Shown: piece after piece, positions 7,767 to 14,625 of the stretch
How the letters are laid out: every line of letters starts with the position of its first letter
How positions within the stretch are numbered: position 1 is the first letter of the stretch
Origin: Oscillospiraceae bacterium
GTDB taxonomy: Bacteria > Bacillota > Clostridia > Oscillospirales > Ruminococcaceae
Assembly: GCA_016297165.1 (NCBI GenBank)
Contig: JAEDHF010000010.1
Coordinates: forward strand, 1 to 25,466
DNA length: 25,466 nucleotides
Direction: 5' to 3'
Translations under genes and position numbers: made by a program
Notes under the pieces: generated by a model
The model's input: only the letters and a program-made list of their open reading frames with translations
Databases searched by the model: none
What the model was told of the DNA's origin: nothing

Positions 7767-7848
7767 TAACATAGTACTTTGCAGTACCAAGTACCTTGTA
7801 TGCTCATATTATATCACAAGCTACTTTGCTTTGCAAGGTACTATGTTA
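7767..7848 (-). promoter_or_regulatory. padR operon promoter with PadR-type operators
   Basis: On the minus strand TTGCAA (7836-7831), a 17-nt spacer and TATAAT (7813-7808) form a strong SigA promoter. Two 16-nt arms, 7767-7782 and 7833-7848, are inverted copies differing at one base, with core AACATAGTAC/GTACTATGTT. One overlaps the -35 element; the other lies just downstream of the start point. The downstream arm also contains the small palindrome AGTACTTTGCAGTAC (7774-7788), similar in form to known PadR sites. Binding of both arms could repress the operon. Confidence 0.75.
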
Positions 7849-7892
7849 ACTAATGTTAGCTAAATTTTGCGCGATGTTTTGTGCATATATCA

Positions 7893-7991
7893 CAAGAGCT
7901 CCCCTCTTGGGCGCAGCGAAGCTGCGCTTGTGGCGCTTCGCGCCACCTTCTTCGCCGTGGCGAGACTCGATGTCGAAGCCACGGCGTTTTT
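7893..7991. repeat. Cluster of four tandem hairpins (interspersed-repeat-like)
   Basis: Four perfect hairpins follow each other: CAAGAG/CTCTTG (7893-7909), GCGCAGC/GCTGCGC with loop GAA (7911-7927), GTGGCGC/GCGCCAC with loop TTC (7930-7946) and CGCCGTGGC/GCCACGGCG (7953-7986). The last is followed by TTTTT. The stretch is GC-rich against AT-rich surroundings and encodes no credible protein. It looks like an intergenic repeat element or a structured RNA. Confidence 0.6.
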
Positions 7992-8045
7992 ACCACATAC
8001 GGCGCTTATACCGCATAATGAAAAATAAACAGTCGAAGCCACAGG
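7972..8045. repeat. Imperfect direct repeat GTCGAAGCCAC(G/A)G
   Basis: GTCGAAGCCACGG at 7972-7984 recurs as GTCGAAGCCACAGG at 8032-8045, 60 bp later, each followed by a T-rich stretch. The first copy forms the right side of the fourth hairpin of the cluster. This suggests a duplicated or decayed repeat unit. Confidence 0.5.
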
Positions 8046-8085
8046 ACTTTTGTCGTATAAGAAAAAAATAACCATAAACTGAAAT

Positions 8086-8133
8086 ATCGTAAATCAAATC
8101 CTGCTATTTTTGAAGAATAGTTTACGATTTTTC
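8086..8133 (+). terminator. Terminator-like compound hairpin upstream of gdhA
   Basis: ATCGTAAA (8086-8093) pairs with TTTACGAT (8121-8128), enclosing a second stem CTATT/AATAG (8104-8108, 8116-8120) and followed by TTTTTC and a further T-rich run. It faces rightward but lies upstream of the gdhA promoter, so it would end a transcript arising within the gene-free 7850-8085 stretch, or shield gdhA from read-through. The rest of the 7740-8275 gap holds the padR promoter, the hairpin cluster and the gdhA promoter. Confidence 0.55.
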
Positions 8134-8173
8134 TTATTTTTTCAAAAAAATATGATTTTTTTTGAAAAAACAG

Positions 8174-8202
8174 TTGCAAAATTTGAAAAACTATGATATT
8201 AT
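8174..8202 (+). promoter_or_regulatory. gdhA promoter (extended -10)
   Basis: TTGCAA (8174-8179), a 17-nt spacer and TATTAT (8197-8202) with an upstream TG (8194-8195) forming an extended -10. Long A/T tracts directly upstream (8125-8170) could act as an UP element. The leader is about 67 nt. Confidence 0.75.
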
Positions 8203-8275
8203 ATTAAAGTAATACTGCAGAATACAGCCCGATGGGGTGAAAACTGCTCAGAAAGTGTATAGGAGGACATTTAAA

Positions 8276-9628
8276 ATGGCTATCACAAACGAATATCTCA
8301 AGGAGCTTCTTGAGACAGTAAAGAAAAGAAATGCCGGCGAACCCGAATTCATTCAGGCGGTAACAGAGGTTTTAGAAACTCTTCAGCCCGTTGTTGAAAA
8401 GCGCCCTGACCTCGTTGAAGCAGGTGTTTTAGAGAGAATTGTTGAACCCGAAAGACAGATTATTTTCCGTGTTCCGTGGGTTGACGATAAGGGTAAGACC
8501 CAGGTTAACAGAGGCTTCCGTATCCAGTTCAACTCCGCTATCGGTCCTTATAAGGGCGGTATCAGACTTCACCCCTCCGTATATATGGGTATCATCAAGT
8601 TCCTCGGCTTCGAACAGATTTTCAAGAACTCCCTTACAACCCTTCCTATGGGTGGCGCTAAGGGCGGCTCCGACTTCGACCCTAAGGGTAAGTCCGACGG
8701 AGAGGTTATGCGCTTCTGCCAGAGCTTTATGACCGAGCTTTGCAGACATATCGGACCCGACTGTGACGTTCCTGCAGGCGATATCGGTACAGGCGCTCGC
8801 GAAATCGGTTATATGTTCGGCCAGTATAAGAGAATCCGTGACGAATGGAGCGGCGTTCTTACAGGTAAGGGTCTTACATACGGCGGCTCCCTTGCAAGAA
8901 CAGAGGCAACAGGCTACGGTCTTTGCTACTTCACTGATGAAATGCTTAAGGCTAACGGTAAGAGCTTCAAGGGCCAGACCGTAATTATTTCCGGTTCCGG
9001 TAACGTTGCTATCTACGCTACACAGAAGGCTACCGAACTCGGCGGTAAGGTTGTTACAGTTTCCGACTCCAACGGCTATATCTACGACCCCGACGGAATC
9101 GATCTCCCCGTTGTTCAGCAGATTAAGGAAGTTGAACGTGGCAGAATCAAGGAATATGTAAACAGAACCTCTCATAAGAACGCTGAATACCATGAGGGCA
9201 GTGTATGGGGCGCTAAGATTAAGGCAGATATCGCTCTTCCCTGCGCTACACAGAACGAAATCAACGGCGACTTCGCTAAGAATCTCGCTGAAAATGGCGT
9301 TTATGCGGTTGCAGAGGGTGCAAATATGCCTTCTACTCCCGAGGCTATCGAGGTTTACTTCGCTAACAAGATGCTTTACGGTCCCGCAAAGGCTGCTAAT
9401 GCAGGTGGTGTTGCTACCTCCGGTCTTGAAATGAGCCAGAACTCCATCAGATACAGCTGGACCTTCGAAGAGGTTGACGCAAAGCTCCACGATATCATGA
9501 AGTCTATCTTCAAGAGCTGCGACGAAGCTTCTAAGGAATACGGTATGCCCGGCAACTACATGGCAGGCGCTAACATCGCAGGCTTCTTAAAGGTTGCTGA
9601 AGCTATGAAGGCTCAGGGTTGTGTATAA
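8276..9628 (+). CDS. gdhA: NADP-type glutamate dehydrogenase
   Basis: Interconverts 2-oxoglutarate plus ammonia and glutamate; in gut clostridia it serves mainly ammonia assimilation. From ATG 8276, seven bases after AGGAGGA, the product is 450 residues, the usual size of the hexameric small GDH. Landmarks: PYKGGIR (91-97), catalytic Lys129 in PMGGAKGGSDFDPKG (124-138), catalytic Asp169 in VPAGDIGTGAREIGYMFG (165-182), the Rossmann loop SGSGNVA (239-245) and VSDSNG (262-267), where Ser at the strand end favours NADP(H). A GTG at 8237 in frame would add 13 residues but has no binding site. The very strong ribosome site and codon use suggest high expression. It is monocistronic with its own terminator. 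Confidence 0.96.
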   Translation: MAITNEYLKELLETVKKRNAGEPEFIQAVTEVLETLQPVVEKRPDLVEAGVLERIVEPERQIIFRVPWVDDKGKTQVNRGFRIQFNSAIGPYKGGIRLHPSVYMGIIKFLGFEQIFKNSLTTLPMGGAKGGSDFDPKGKSDGEVMRFCQSFMTELCRHIGPDCDVPAGDIGTGAREIGYMFGQYKRIRDEWSGVLTGKGLTYGGSLARTEATGYGLCYFTDEMLKANGKSFKGQTVIISGSGNVAIYATQKATELGGKVVTVSDSNGYIYDPDGIDLPVVQQIKEVERGRIKEYVNRTSHKNAEYHEGSVWGAKIKADIALPCATQNEINGDFAKNLAENGVYAVAEGANMPSTPEAIEVYFANKMLYGPAKAANAGGVATSGLEMSQNSIRYSWTFEEVDAKLHDIMKSIFKSCDEASKEYGMPGNYMAGANIAGFLKVAEAMKAQGCV

Positions 9629-9652
9629 TAAGCAAAACTGAATAATACGAAA

Positions 9653-9690
9653 ACCGCCGGGTGGATTATCCACTCGGCGGTGTTTTGTTT
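9653..9690 (+). terminator. gdhA intrinsic terminator
   Basis: ACCGCCGGGTGGA (9653-9665) pairs over 13 bp with TCCACTCGGCGGT (9669-9681) around a TTA loop, followed by TGTTTTGTTTT. The left flank is A-rich, so it may also work for the convergent amidohydrolase gene. Confidence 0.92.
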
Positions 9691-9707
9691 TACGGCAGAC
9701 GACTGAT

Positions 9708-10505
9708 TCAAAAGTTAAGCTCTAAAAGGTCGATTACATTACCGCTGAAAATCCTGTCCTTTTCGCTGTCCGAGATGGGCAGCCTTTCTACTAAAGCTAT
9801 TTCGTCGGCAGGATTGCTCCAGGGAAGGTCGCTGGCGAACATTACCCTGTCCGTGCCGTGCTTCTTTACTATATCGGCGAAAAGCTTTTCATCCAGGTAT
9901 CCTGCCACAAAGGAGGTATCAAGCCATATATTACGGTTTCCTGCAATATACTTATAAACCGATTCCCAGGCATATACGCCTCCCATGTGAGCGCCGATAA
10001 TCTTTAGCTTCGGGTATTTTTCCGTAAGCTCTATAAGGTCGTAGGGCATAGCTCTGTGCACAAGCTGTGATATAGGGTCGTAGCCCATGTGGAAAACTAT
10101 GGGCAGTCCCAGTTCCTCGCACTTTTTATACATCCTGTCGCACTTTTCATCAAAGATAAATACGCCCTGATAGTCGTTATGTATCTTAACACCCTTTAAG
10201 CCGAGAGCCTTTATTCTTTCGATTTCCTCCTCAACGTCCTCTGCGTAGGGATGAACGGAGCCGAAGGAGATTATTTCGTCGCGGTATTCCTCCTTTGCCC
10301 AGTTGTTTATTGTGGTCTGCTGGGTGGGCTTTGTGGCTACAGGGAGAAGAACTCCGTAATCTATTCCGCATTTTTTCAGCTGTTCTCTCATTCCCTTTGA
10401 GGTACCGTCAGTTGCCGCCTTTACCCCCGATACGGTTTCAAGCTTCGTTATAGCTCTCTCGGCGATATTATCGGCGAAAGCGTGGACGTGGGCGTCGATT
10501 ATCAT
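9708..10505 (-). CDS. Amidohydrolase family metal-dependent hydrolase
   Basis: A 265-residue TIM-barrel protein of the amidohydrolase-2 family. The metal-binding HxH is at the N-terminus (DAHVH, His6 and His8). Further candidate ligands are His139 (VFHMG), His173 (IGAHMGG) and Asp226 (FASDLPW), the classic order for this family. The start at 10505 is chosen because AAGGAAA lies just upstream and the HxH then falls at residues 6-8; an upstream in-frame ATG at 10538 would add 11 residues without motif. Relatives include decarboxylases and lactonase-like hydrolases; the substrate is unknown. It lies downstream of the flagellar operon behind hairpins and is probably a separate unit. Confidence 0.87.
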   Translation of the reverse strand: MIIDAHVHAFADNIAERAITKLETVSGVKAATDGTSKGMREQLKKCGIDYGVLLPVATKPTQQTTINNWAKEEYRDEIISFGSVHPYAEDVEEEIERIKALGLKGVKIHNDYQGVFIFDEKCDRMYKKCEELGLPIVFHMGYDPISQLVHRAMPYDLIELTEKYPKLKIIGAHMGGVYAWESVYKYIAGNRNIWLDTSFVAGYLDEKLFADIVKKHGTDRVMFASDLPWSNPADEIALVERLPISDSEKDRIFSGNVIDLLELNF

Positions 10506-10535
10506 ATTTTGTATTTCCTTTCTTTTACCAAATAA

Positions 10536-10570
10536 CACAGCCGCAGTATTTTCTATCTACTGCGACTGTG
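10536..10570 (-). terminator. Hairpin between flagellar operon and amidohydrolase
   Basis: CACAG-C-CGCAGTA (10536-10548) and TACTGCG-A-CTGTG (10558-10570) form a 12-bp stem with one mismatch. On the minus strand it is followed by TTATTT, so it may terminate flagellar read-through. It lies just before the amidohydrolase ribosome binding site, so a leader-attenuator role is also possible. Confidence 0.55.
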
Positions 10571-10608
10571 AAATAACTCTTTTCTCTTAAAAAGATAAAA
10601 GTTTAGAT

Positions 10609-10652
10609 CAACCATTTTTAAAGGGTTGCGGGGTTTGGGACAGAGCCCCAAA
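10609..10652. repeat. Double palindrome beyond the flagellar operon
   Basis: CAACC (10609-10613) pairs with GGTTG (10624-10628), and TTTGGG (10634-10639) pairs with CCCAAA (10647-10652). GGGGTTTGGG followed by GAGCCCCAAAAG resembles a widespread clostridial intergenic palindrome (from memory, unverified). There is no T-run on either strand, so a simple terminator is less likely than a repeat element. Confidence 0.5.
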
Positions 10653-10678
10653 AGTCTTTGAAATTCTCATTCTGTGAA

Positions 10679-11161
10679 TTACAGGTGGCTGTCAAAGGAG
10701 CCGCCCTTATTATTTGTTGGAGCGTTTGAGTAAAGGTCAACCTTCCGCTTATCGTCGTTCACGTTTTCAAGCTCGGAGCGAAGCTCCTTAACCCTTGCGT
10801 CAACACGAAGAGCCGCCTGTTTATCCTTTTCCTTAGCCTCAAGGAGTACCGAACGCATATTAACCGCCGCCTTATGTATTTCCCTTAAATCCTTGGAAAT
10901 GCCTAAAGGAACGTGGTTATTCGTGATAATTCTCTTAAGGATATCTCTCTCCTCGGGAGTAAGCTCTTCTCCGCAAAGGTCAATATCCCTGCGTCTTTCG
11001 CCTATAAGAGCAATAGTTTCCTCACGCCGTCCGAGGATTTCCTCTAAGGTTTCGTCAATATTCGTAGTCAGAATTTCCGAGGTTTCGGAAACATATCGTC
11101 TTAAAAGGGTCTCCATTTCCGAAATATCGGAAATAAGCCGTAATTTAATCTCTTCCGTCAT
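10679..11161 (-). CDS. FliT/FlgN-like flagellar export chaperone (putative)
   Basis: A 160-residue, strongly charged, almost entirely helical protein with no membrane segment. Heptad-like helices cover about residues 5-65 and 85-140, and the C-terminus is a flexible Asn/Gly/Ser tail (NNKGGSFDSHL). Its place directly after fliD-fliS is that of fliT in Bacillus, where FliT is the FliD export chaperone. Sequence also fits the FlgN-type helical chaperone fold. It starts three bases after the fliS stop, with a weak AAGGCGG site within the fliS end, so it is likely coupled. It is the last gene of the operon. The function rests mainly on position. Confidence 0.6.
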   Translation of the reverse strand: MTEEIKLRLISDISEMETLLRRYVSETSEILTTNIDETLEEILGRREETIALIGERRRDIDLCGEELTPEERDILKRIITNNHVPLGISKDLREIHKAAVNMRSVLLEAKEKDKQAALRVDARVKELRSELENVNDDKRKVDLYSNAPTNNKGGSFDSHL

Positions 11162-11163
11162 AA

Positions 11164-11541
11164 TTATACAGCTGCCGCCTTAGGAGCATTAGCAATCTGG
11201 GAGAAGGCGTCCTTTAAATCCGCGAACATGGGTAAAAGCTCCTTAATAATCTCAACGTCCTTTTTAACGTTAGCCTCAATAAGCTGTCTGTTAAAGAATT
11301 CATAGAGAGAATCGAGATTCTTCGAAATCGGGATATCCATATCCAGTACGGAGCGTAAAGCGTTAACTATATCCTGGGTCTTTTTAAGGCAGTTGTTGGA
11401 GCTTTCATAGTTCTTTTCACCAATGTAGAAAATAGCTCTGTTCATCTGTCTTTCCGCTTCGTCATAAAGCTTTACAACAATTTCCATAGGGGTAAGAGTT
11501 GTAAGAGACTGCTTTTTGTATGCTGAATATGCGTTTATCAT
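11164..11541 (-). CDS. fliS: Flagellar export chaperone FliS
   Basis: The cytoplasmic chaperone that binds the C-terminus of flagellin, prevents early polymerisation and delivers it to the export gate. The 125-residue product has the family pattern AYKKQSLTTLTPMEIVVKLY near the N-terminus, then ERQMNRAIFYI and the ALRSVLDMD/SLYEFFNRQLIEAN helices, all in the expected places and at normal length. GAAGG precedes the ATG. In B. subtilis FliS also strengthens FliW-flagellin binding, which is relevant because fliW and csrA lie in the same operon. Confidence 0.95.
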   Translation of the reverse strand: MINAYSAYKKQSLTTLTPMEIVVKLYDEAERQMNRAIFYIGEKNYESSNNCLKKTQDIVNALRSVLDMDIPISKNLDSLYEFFNRQLIEANVKKDVEIIKELLPMFADLKDAFSQIANAPKAAAV

Positions 11542-11580
11542 AATCGTACCTTCTTCCGTTGATATTATGCCTGCTTCGTA

Positions 11581-14361
11581 TTACTGGAAATAAGAGGAAA
11601 TCGAAGCCGACTGGCTGTTAAGGGTGGACATCATCTGCTCCATAGCGGAGTATTTTTTCCAGAGTCTGTTCTCTTCGCTTTCGTATCTCTTTTTAAGGGT
11701 TGTAATCTTCTCGTTAGTCCTCTTTATCATTTCGTAGATCTGGTTTTCCTTTGCAGTAGAACCGCTTGCGAGACCTGCCTTATTGATAAGAGTACCCTTA
11801 TCGCCGGTAGTACCGATTGCGCCCTCGAGAGCCTCGGCGAACTTATTCATAATTCCGTTTTCGGAGTCGGAGAAAAGCTTTGCGATATCGTCGCTGTGTT
11901 CCGATATTGCGGCATTCAGCTTATCCTCGTCGATAGTGAGCTTTCCGTGCTCCTTCCAGTCGGTAGAGGTCTTAATACCGAGACTTGCGAGAGAGAAGCT
12001 CTTTCCGTCTGCGTCCTCGATAACTCCCATAAGAGAGGTACGAAGCTTACTCATAACGGAGCTTATTGTTGAGTCGTTATATAAAAGACCCTTCTTAGCC
12101 TTTTCTTCCCACTGTTCCTCCTGCTTCTCCGAGAGGTTAAGCTCCTCCTTATCGGCGTCGGCGAGGAAATAGTACTTCTTTTCGGGCTCTTCGTCCAGCA
12201 TTTCATAAACTTCCTTGATGACCTTATTATAGTCCTCAACGAATTTCTTTATTGTATCGGCGATAGCGGAATTATCCTTTTCGATAGAGGTGGTAAATTC
12301 TGCGCCCTCGCTGGCTGCATTAAAGGTAAAGGTCGTTCCGTCAACCTCAACGGAGTTTCCATCGCTTTCGATAAGCTTTCCGTTAATCTCAACCTCTAAG
12401 TTTGTGCCTGCGGTATATGCCGAGGGAGAGGTAAGTCCGAGACCGCCGAGAAGCCCCTGTGCGTCTCCCGTAATTTCAATTTTACTTCCTGTACCAAACT
12501 CGTTGGCGGTAATAGAGAAAGCGTTATCAAGAGAGGAATATGCGATTTTTACTCCTGCGGAGGAGGCGTTTATGCTCTTAAGCATATCCTTAACGGTAGT
12601 AGTCTTATCGAAGGAGAAGCTCTTTCCGTTAATTTCGAAATTATACTTTCCGTTTTCGTCGGCAGTTGCCCCTAAATCCGCCAGAGTTGTAGAATTTGAA
12701 ATCTGGGAGATAGAGGTTGTAGCGGAGGAGGCGCCGAAGCTGTTGGCACTTTCTGCTCCTGCGGTTACAGAGAAGGACTGGGGGTTTCCGTCTTTATCCT
12801 CTGCGGTGATTGTAACATCGGTACCGTTTATTTCCACATCGAACTTTACGCCGCTTTTTGTTTCAAGATTGCCGACGCTGTTATTAAGGCTTGTTTCGTT
12901 GTAATGGTCAACAACGGTTTCGGCAGTAATAGTAAGGTTTGCCTCTTTAACTGTACCGAGCTGGCTCTTAAAGGCTTCGTATTCCTTATAGGAAACACCT
13001 GTCCAGAGGTCCTCGTCAAGCTCTCTGCCTGTTCTTGTGGGGTACTTTTCATCGTCGATAGCCTTGAATTCCCCGTAAAGGGGGTTAGAGGGGTCTTTAT
13101 CCTTGAAGCTTGCCGCTTTCCAGGTATCGAAGTCGTCCGTGCCGCCTTCGCTTGTATATGCGTTATACTTTTCGGTAAGGAAGGTGTTTAAGTCTGCCTC
13201 ACGGGCTGTCTCCTGCTCGGGAGTAAGCTCTATGTCATAGTATATATCGGAGAAGCCCTTCCAGAGCTCGTTGTTTTCGTCGCCCTCAACGAAATTGTTG
13301 GCTTTCCAGGTATTGAAATCGTCGGAGCCGGTCTTTCTGTACTCGTCATACTGTTTTCCCAGGTATTTATCCAGCTCGTTTTTATAATGCTCTGCCTGCG
13401 CCTCGGTGAATGCCTGTTTTCTTACCGCTTCCTTTTCCTCGTCGGTTGCGGTAGCTGCCCAGGCTTCGTATTCCTCGTATTTCTTCGATTCAACGTAGTC
13501 GTCCTTAACCTGATTATAAAGGGCAACCTTACTCTTATCGGCGTCATTCTTTATTTTTCCGTCGTCGCCGAAAATATCGCTGAAATAGTCCTTTGCTAAG
13601 GTCTGGAAGGATACGTTAACTACCTCGTCCCCTACCTGAAAGCTAAGGCTATTGTTGCCGGTAGCTATATCGGCTAAGCTTATGCTTCCCGAATTCTTCA
13701 TATTTCCTATGCCGGAAATGGAAATGCCCTTAGAGGCTCTCGAAACGAACTTACCCGAATCGTCAACATAAACAAGACCCTTAGAGGAAGCGGTTGAAGC
13801 GCTGGTGTTGCTTTCACCGAAGGCTTTGGTAAGCTCCTTGTTGATATTTTCGAGGGTTTCCTCTGCGGTAGCGCCGCCGGTAAAGGTGATATTCTTTGTT
13901 TCATCTCCTACCGTTACGGAAATACCGTAGCTTTCGCCCTCGCTTAATGCAGAGGGGTCGAGCTTCGCGCCGTCGCTTAAGGAGCCGCCCTGTATCTTTG
14001 CCTGTGTTGAGGTTTTATTTACCTTGATTTTATAATCCCCTGCAAGAGAGTTTATGGAGGTAGTAGCGGTAAAGCCTGCGATATTCTTTTCTGCGCCGTC
14101 AACTACGGTCTTTGCGGCGAATTTGCTCCACATAGTCTGACCCGAAAGGTAGGAGTCCTTTTTGAGAATATCAAAATAGCTGCTCTTTAAATTAGTAAGC
14201 TTGGAGATAACGTCGCGGTAAGCGTCCTGCTGTGCCTTATACTTAAGGATATTACGCTCCTGCTTTGTAATTTTGAGCTTGCTGTTGGCGGTGAGTGCCT
14301 TAATAATGGCTTCGGTATCGAGACCCGAATTCATACCGCTCATTCTTATAATGTCTGACAT
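11581..14361 (-). CDS. fliD: Flagellar filament cap protein FliD (enlarged)
   Basis: The cap that promotes flagellin assembly at the filament tip. The N-terminus RMSGMNSGLDTEAIIKAL and the C-terminus (KITTLKKRYESEENRLWKKY, then MSTLNSQSASISSYFQ) are classic FliD D0/D1 segments. A flagellin-hook IN motif lies near residues 565-635. The start is set at ATG 14361, behind AAAGGA; an upstream in-frame TTG at 14370 is less likely. At about 926 residues it is much longer than most FliD proteins (~450-700). The excess lies in an acidic, aromatic-rich insert (about residues 285-470, nt 12961-13518) containing a ~61-residue duplication, and in a FlgL-like segment near 143-185. No cysteines were seen. 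Confidence 0.93.
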   Translation of the reverse strand: MSDIIRMSGMNSGLDTEAIIKALTANSKLKITKQERNILKYKAQQDAYRDVISKLTNLKSSYFDILKKDSYLSGQTMWSKFAAKTVVDGAEKNIAGFTATTSINSLAGDYKIKVNKTSTQAKIQGGSLSDGAKLDPSALSEGESYGISVTVGDETKNITFTGGATAEETLENINKELTKAFGESNTSASTASSKGLVYVDDSGKFVSRASKGISISGIGNMKNSGSISLADIATGNNSLSFQVGDEVVNVSFQTLAKDYFSDIFGDDGKIKNDADKSKVALYNQVKDDYVESKKYEEYEAWAATATDEEKEAVRKQAFTEAQAEHYKNELDKYLGKQYDEYRKTGSDDFNTWKANNFVEGDENNELWKGFSDIYYDIELTPEQETAREADLNTFLTEKYNAYTSEGGTDDFDTWKAASFKDKDPSNPLYGEFKAIDDEKYPTRTGRELDEDLWTGVSYKEYEAFKSQLGTVKEANLTITAETVVDHYNETSLNNSVGNLETKSGVKFDVEINGTDVTITAEDKDGNPQSFSVTAGAESANSFGASSATTSISQISNSTTLADLGATADENGKYNFEINGKSFSFDKTTTVKDMLKSINASSAGVKIAYSSLDNAFSITANEFGTGSKIEITGDAQGLLGGLGLTSPSAYTAGTNLEVEINGKLIESDGNSVEVDGTTFTFNAASEGAEFTTSIEKDNSAIADTIKKFVEDYNKVIKEVYEMLDEEPEKKYYFLADADKEELNLSEKQEEQWEEKAKKGLLYNDSTISSVMSKLRTSLMGVIEDADGKSFSLASLGIKTSTDWKEHGKLTIDEDKLNAAISEHSDDIAKLFSDSENGIMNKFAEALEGAIGTTGDKGTLINKAGLASGSTAKENQIYEMIKRTNEKITTLKKRYESEENRLWKKYSAMEQMMSTLNSQSASISSYFQ
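13048..13407 (-). repeat. Duplicated ~61-residue unit inside FliD
   Basis: Two tandem protein repeats within fliD: unit A contains YDEYRKTGSDDFNTWKA and unit B YNAYTSEGGTDDFDTWKA, 61 residues apart. Both continue into a similar acidic stretch ending in a W/Y-x-G/E-F motif (ELWKGFSDI, PLYGEFKAI). Weaker echoes KKYEEYEAW before and YKEYEAFKS after suggest an older four-unit array. Confidence 0.8.
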
Positions 14362-14391
14362 ATCTATCAATCCTTTCGGCAGATAATAGGT

Positions 14392-14625
14392 TTATTTTTT
14401 TGCTGACCCGAATTTTAAGAGGGCGTCGATAGCCGCCTTGGAGACTGCCTGTGACGAATCAACGTTAGCGTTCTGTGCGTCCCTTAGCTCGTTTCTTATG
14501 ATTTTTATATCCTTGGGTGCAATAATACCGAGCTTAACTCTGTCCTTATTGACCTCGAGAACTACTATTTCGATATTATCGGCGATAATAATACTCTCCT
14601 CGGTTTTTCTTGTAACGACGAGCAT
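14392..14625 (-). CDS. csrA: Carbon storage regulator CsrA
   Basis: A dimeric RNA-binding protein that blocks translation by covering GGA-containing ribosome sites; in Bacillus its target is the flagellin mRNA and it is antagonised by FliW. The 77-residue product has the canonical N-terminus MLVVTRKTEESIIIADNIEI, the core VKLGIIAPKDI and the RNA-contact Arg in IIRNEL (residue 44). The C-terminal extension (about residues 50-77) is longer than in E. coli, common in Firmicutes. Its ATG overlaps the fliW stop by one base (TAATG). Its AGGAGG lies inside the last fliW codons, so FliW and CsrA are made together. Confidence 0.95.
   Translation of the reverse strand: MLVVTRKTEESIIIADNIEIVVLEVNKDRVKLGIIAPKDIKIIRNELRDAQNANVDSSQAVSKAAIDALLKFGSAKK

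Noticed and set aside
7853..8071. 72-residue + strand frame over the hairpin cluster
   Set aside because: Covers perfect palindromes and a direct repeat, has no ribosome site and starts from TTG-like context; composition is Arg/Lys-rich repeat noise.
8237..8275. Upstream GTG start for gdhA
   Set aside because: No ribosome site before it, whereas AGGAGGA sits directly before ATG 8276, giving the usual family length.
8429..9490. 353-residue open frame antisense to gdhA
   Set aside because: Lies wholly opposite gdhA, whose catalytic motifs are intact; the frame is a codon-bias shadow with no ribosome site.
12290..12904. 204-residue + strand frame inside fliD
   Set aside because: Antisense to fliD; low-complexity Ser/Pro/Val content is typical of shadow frames.
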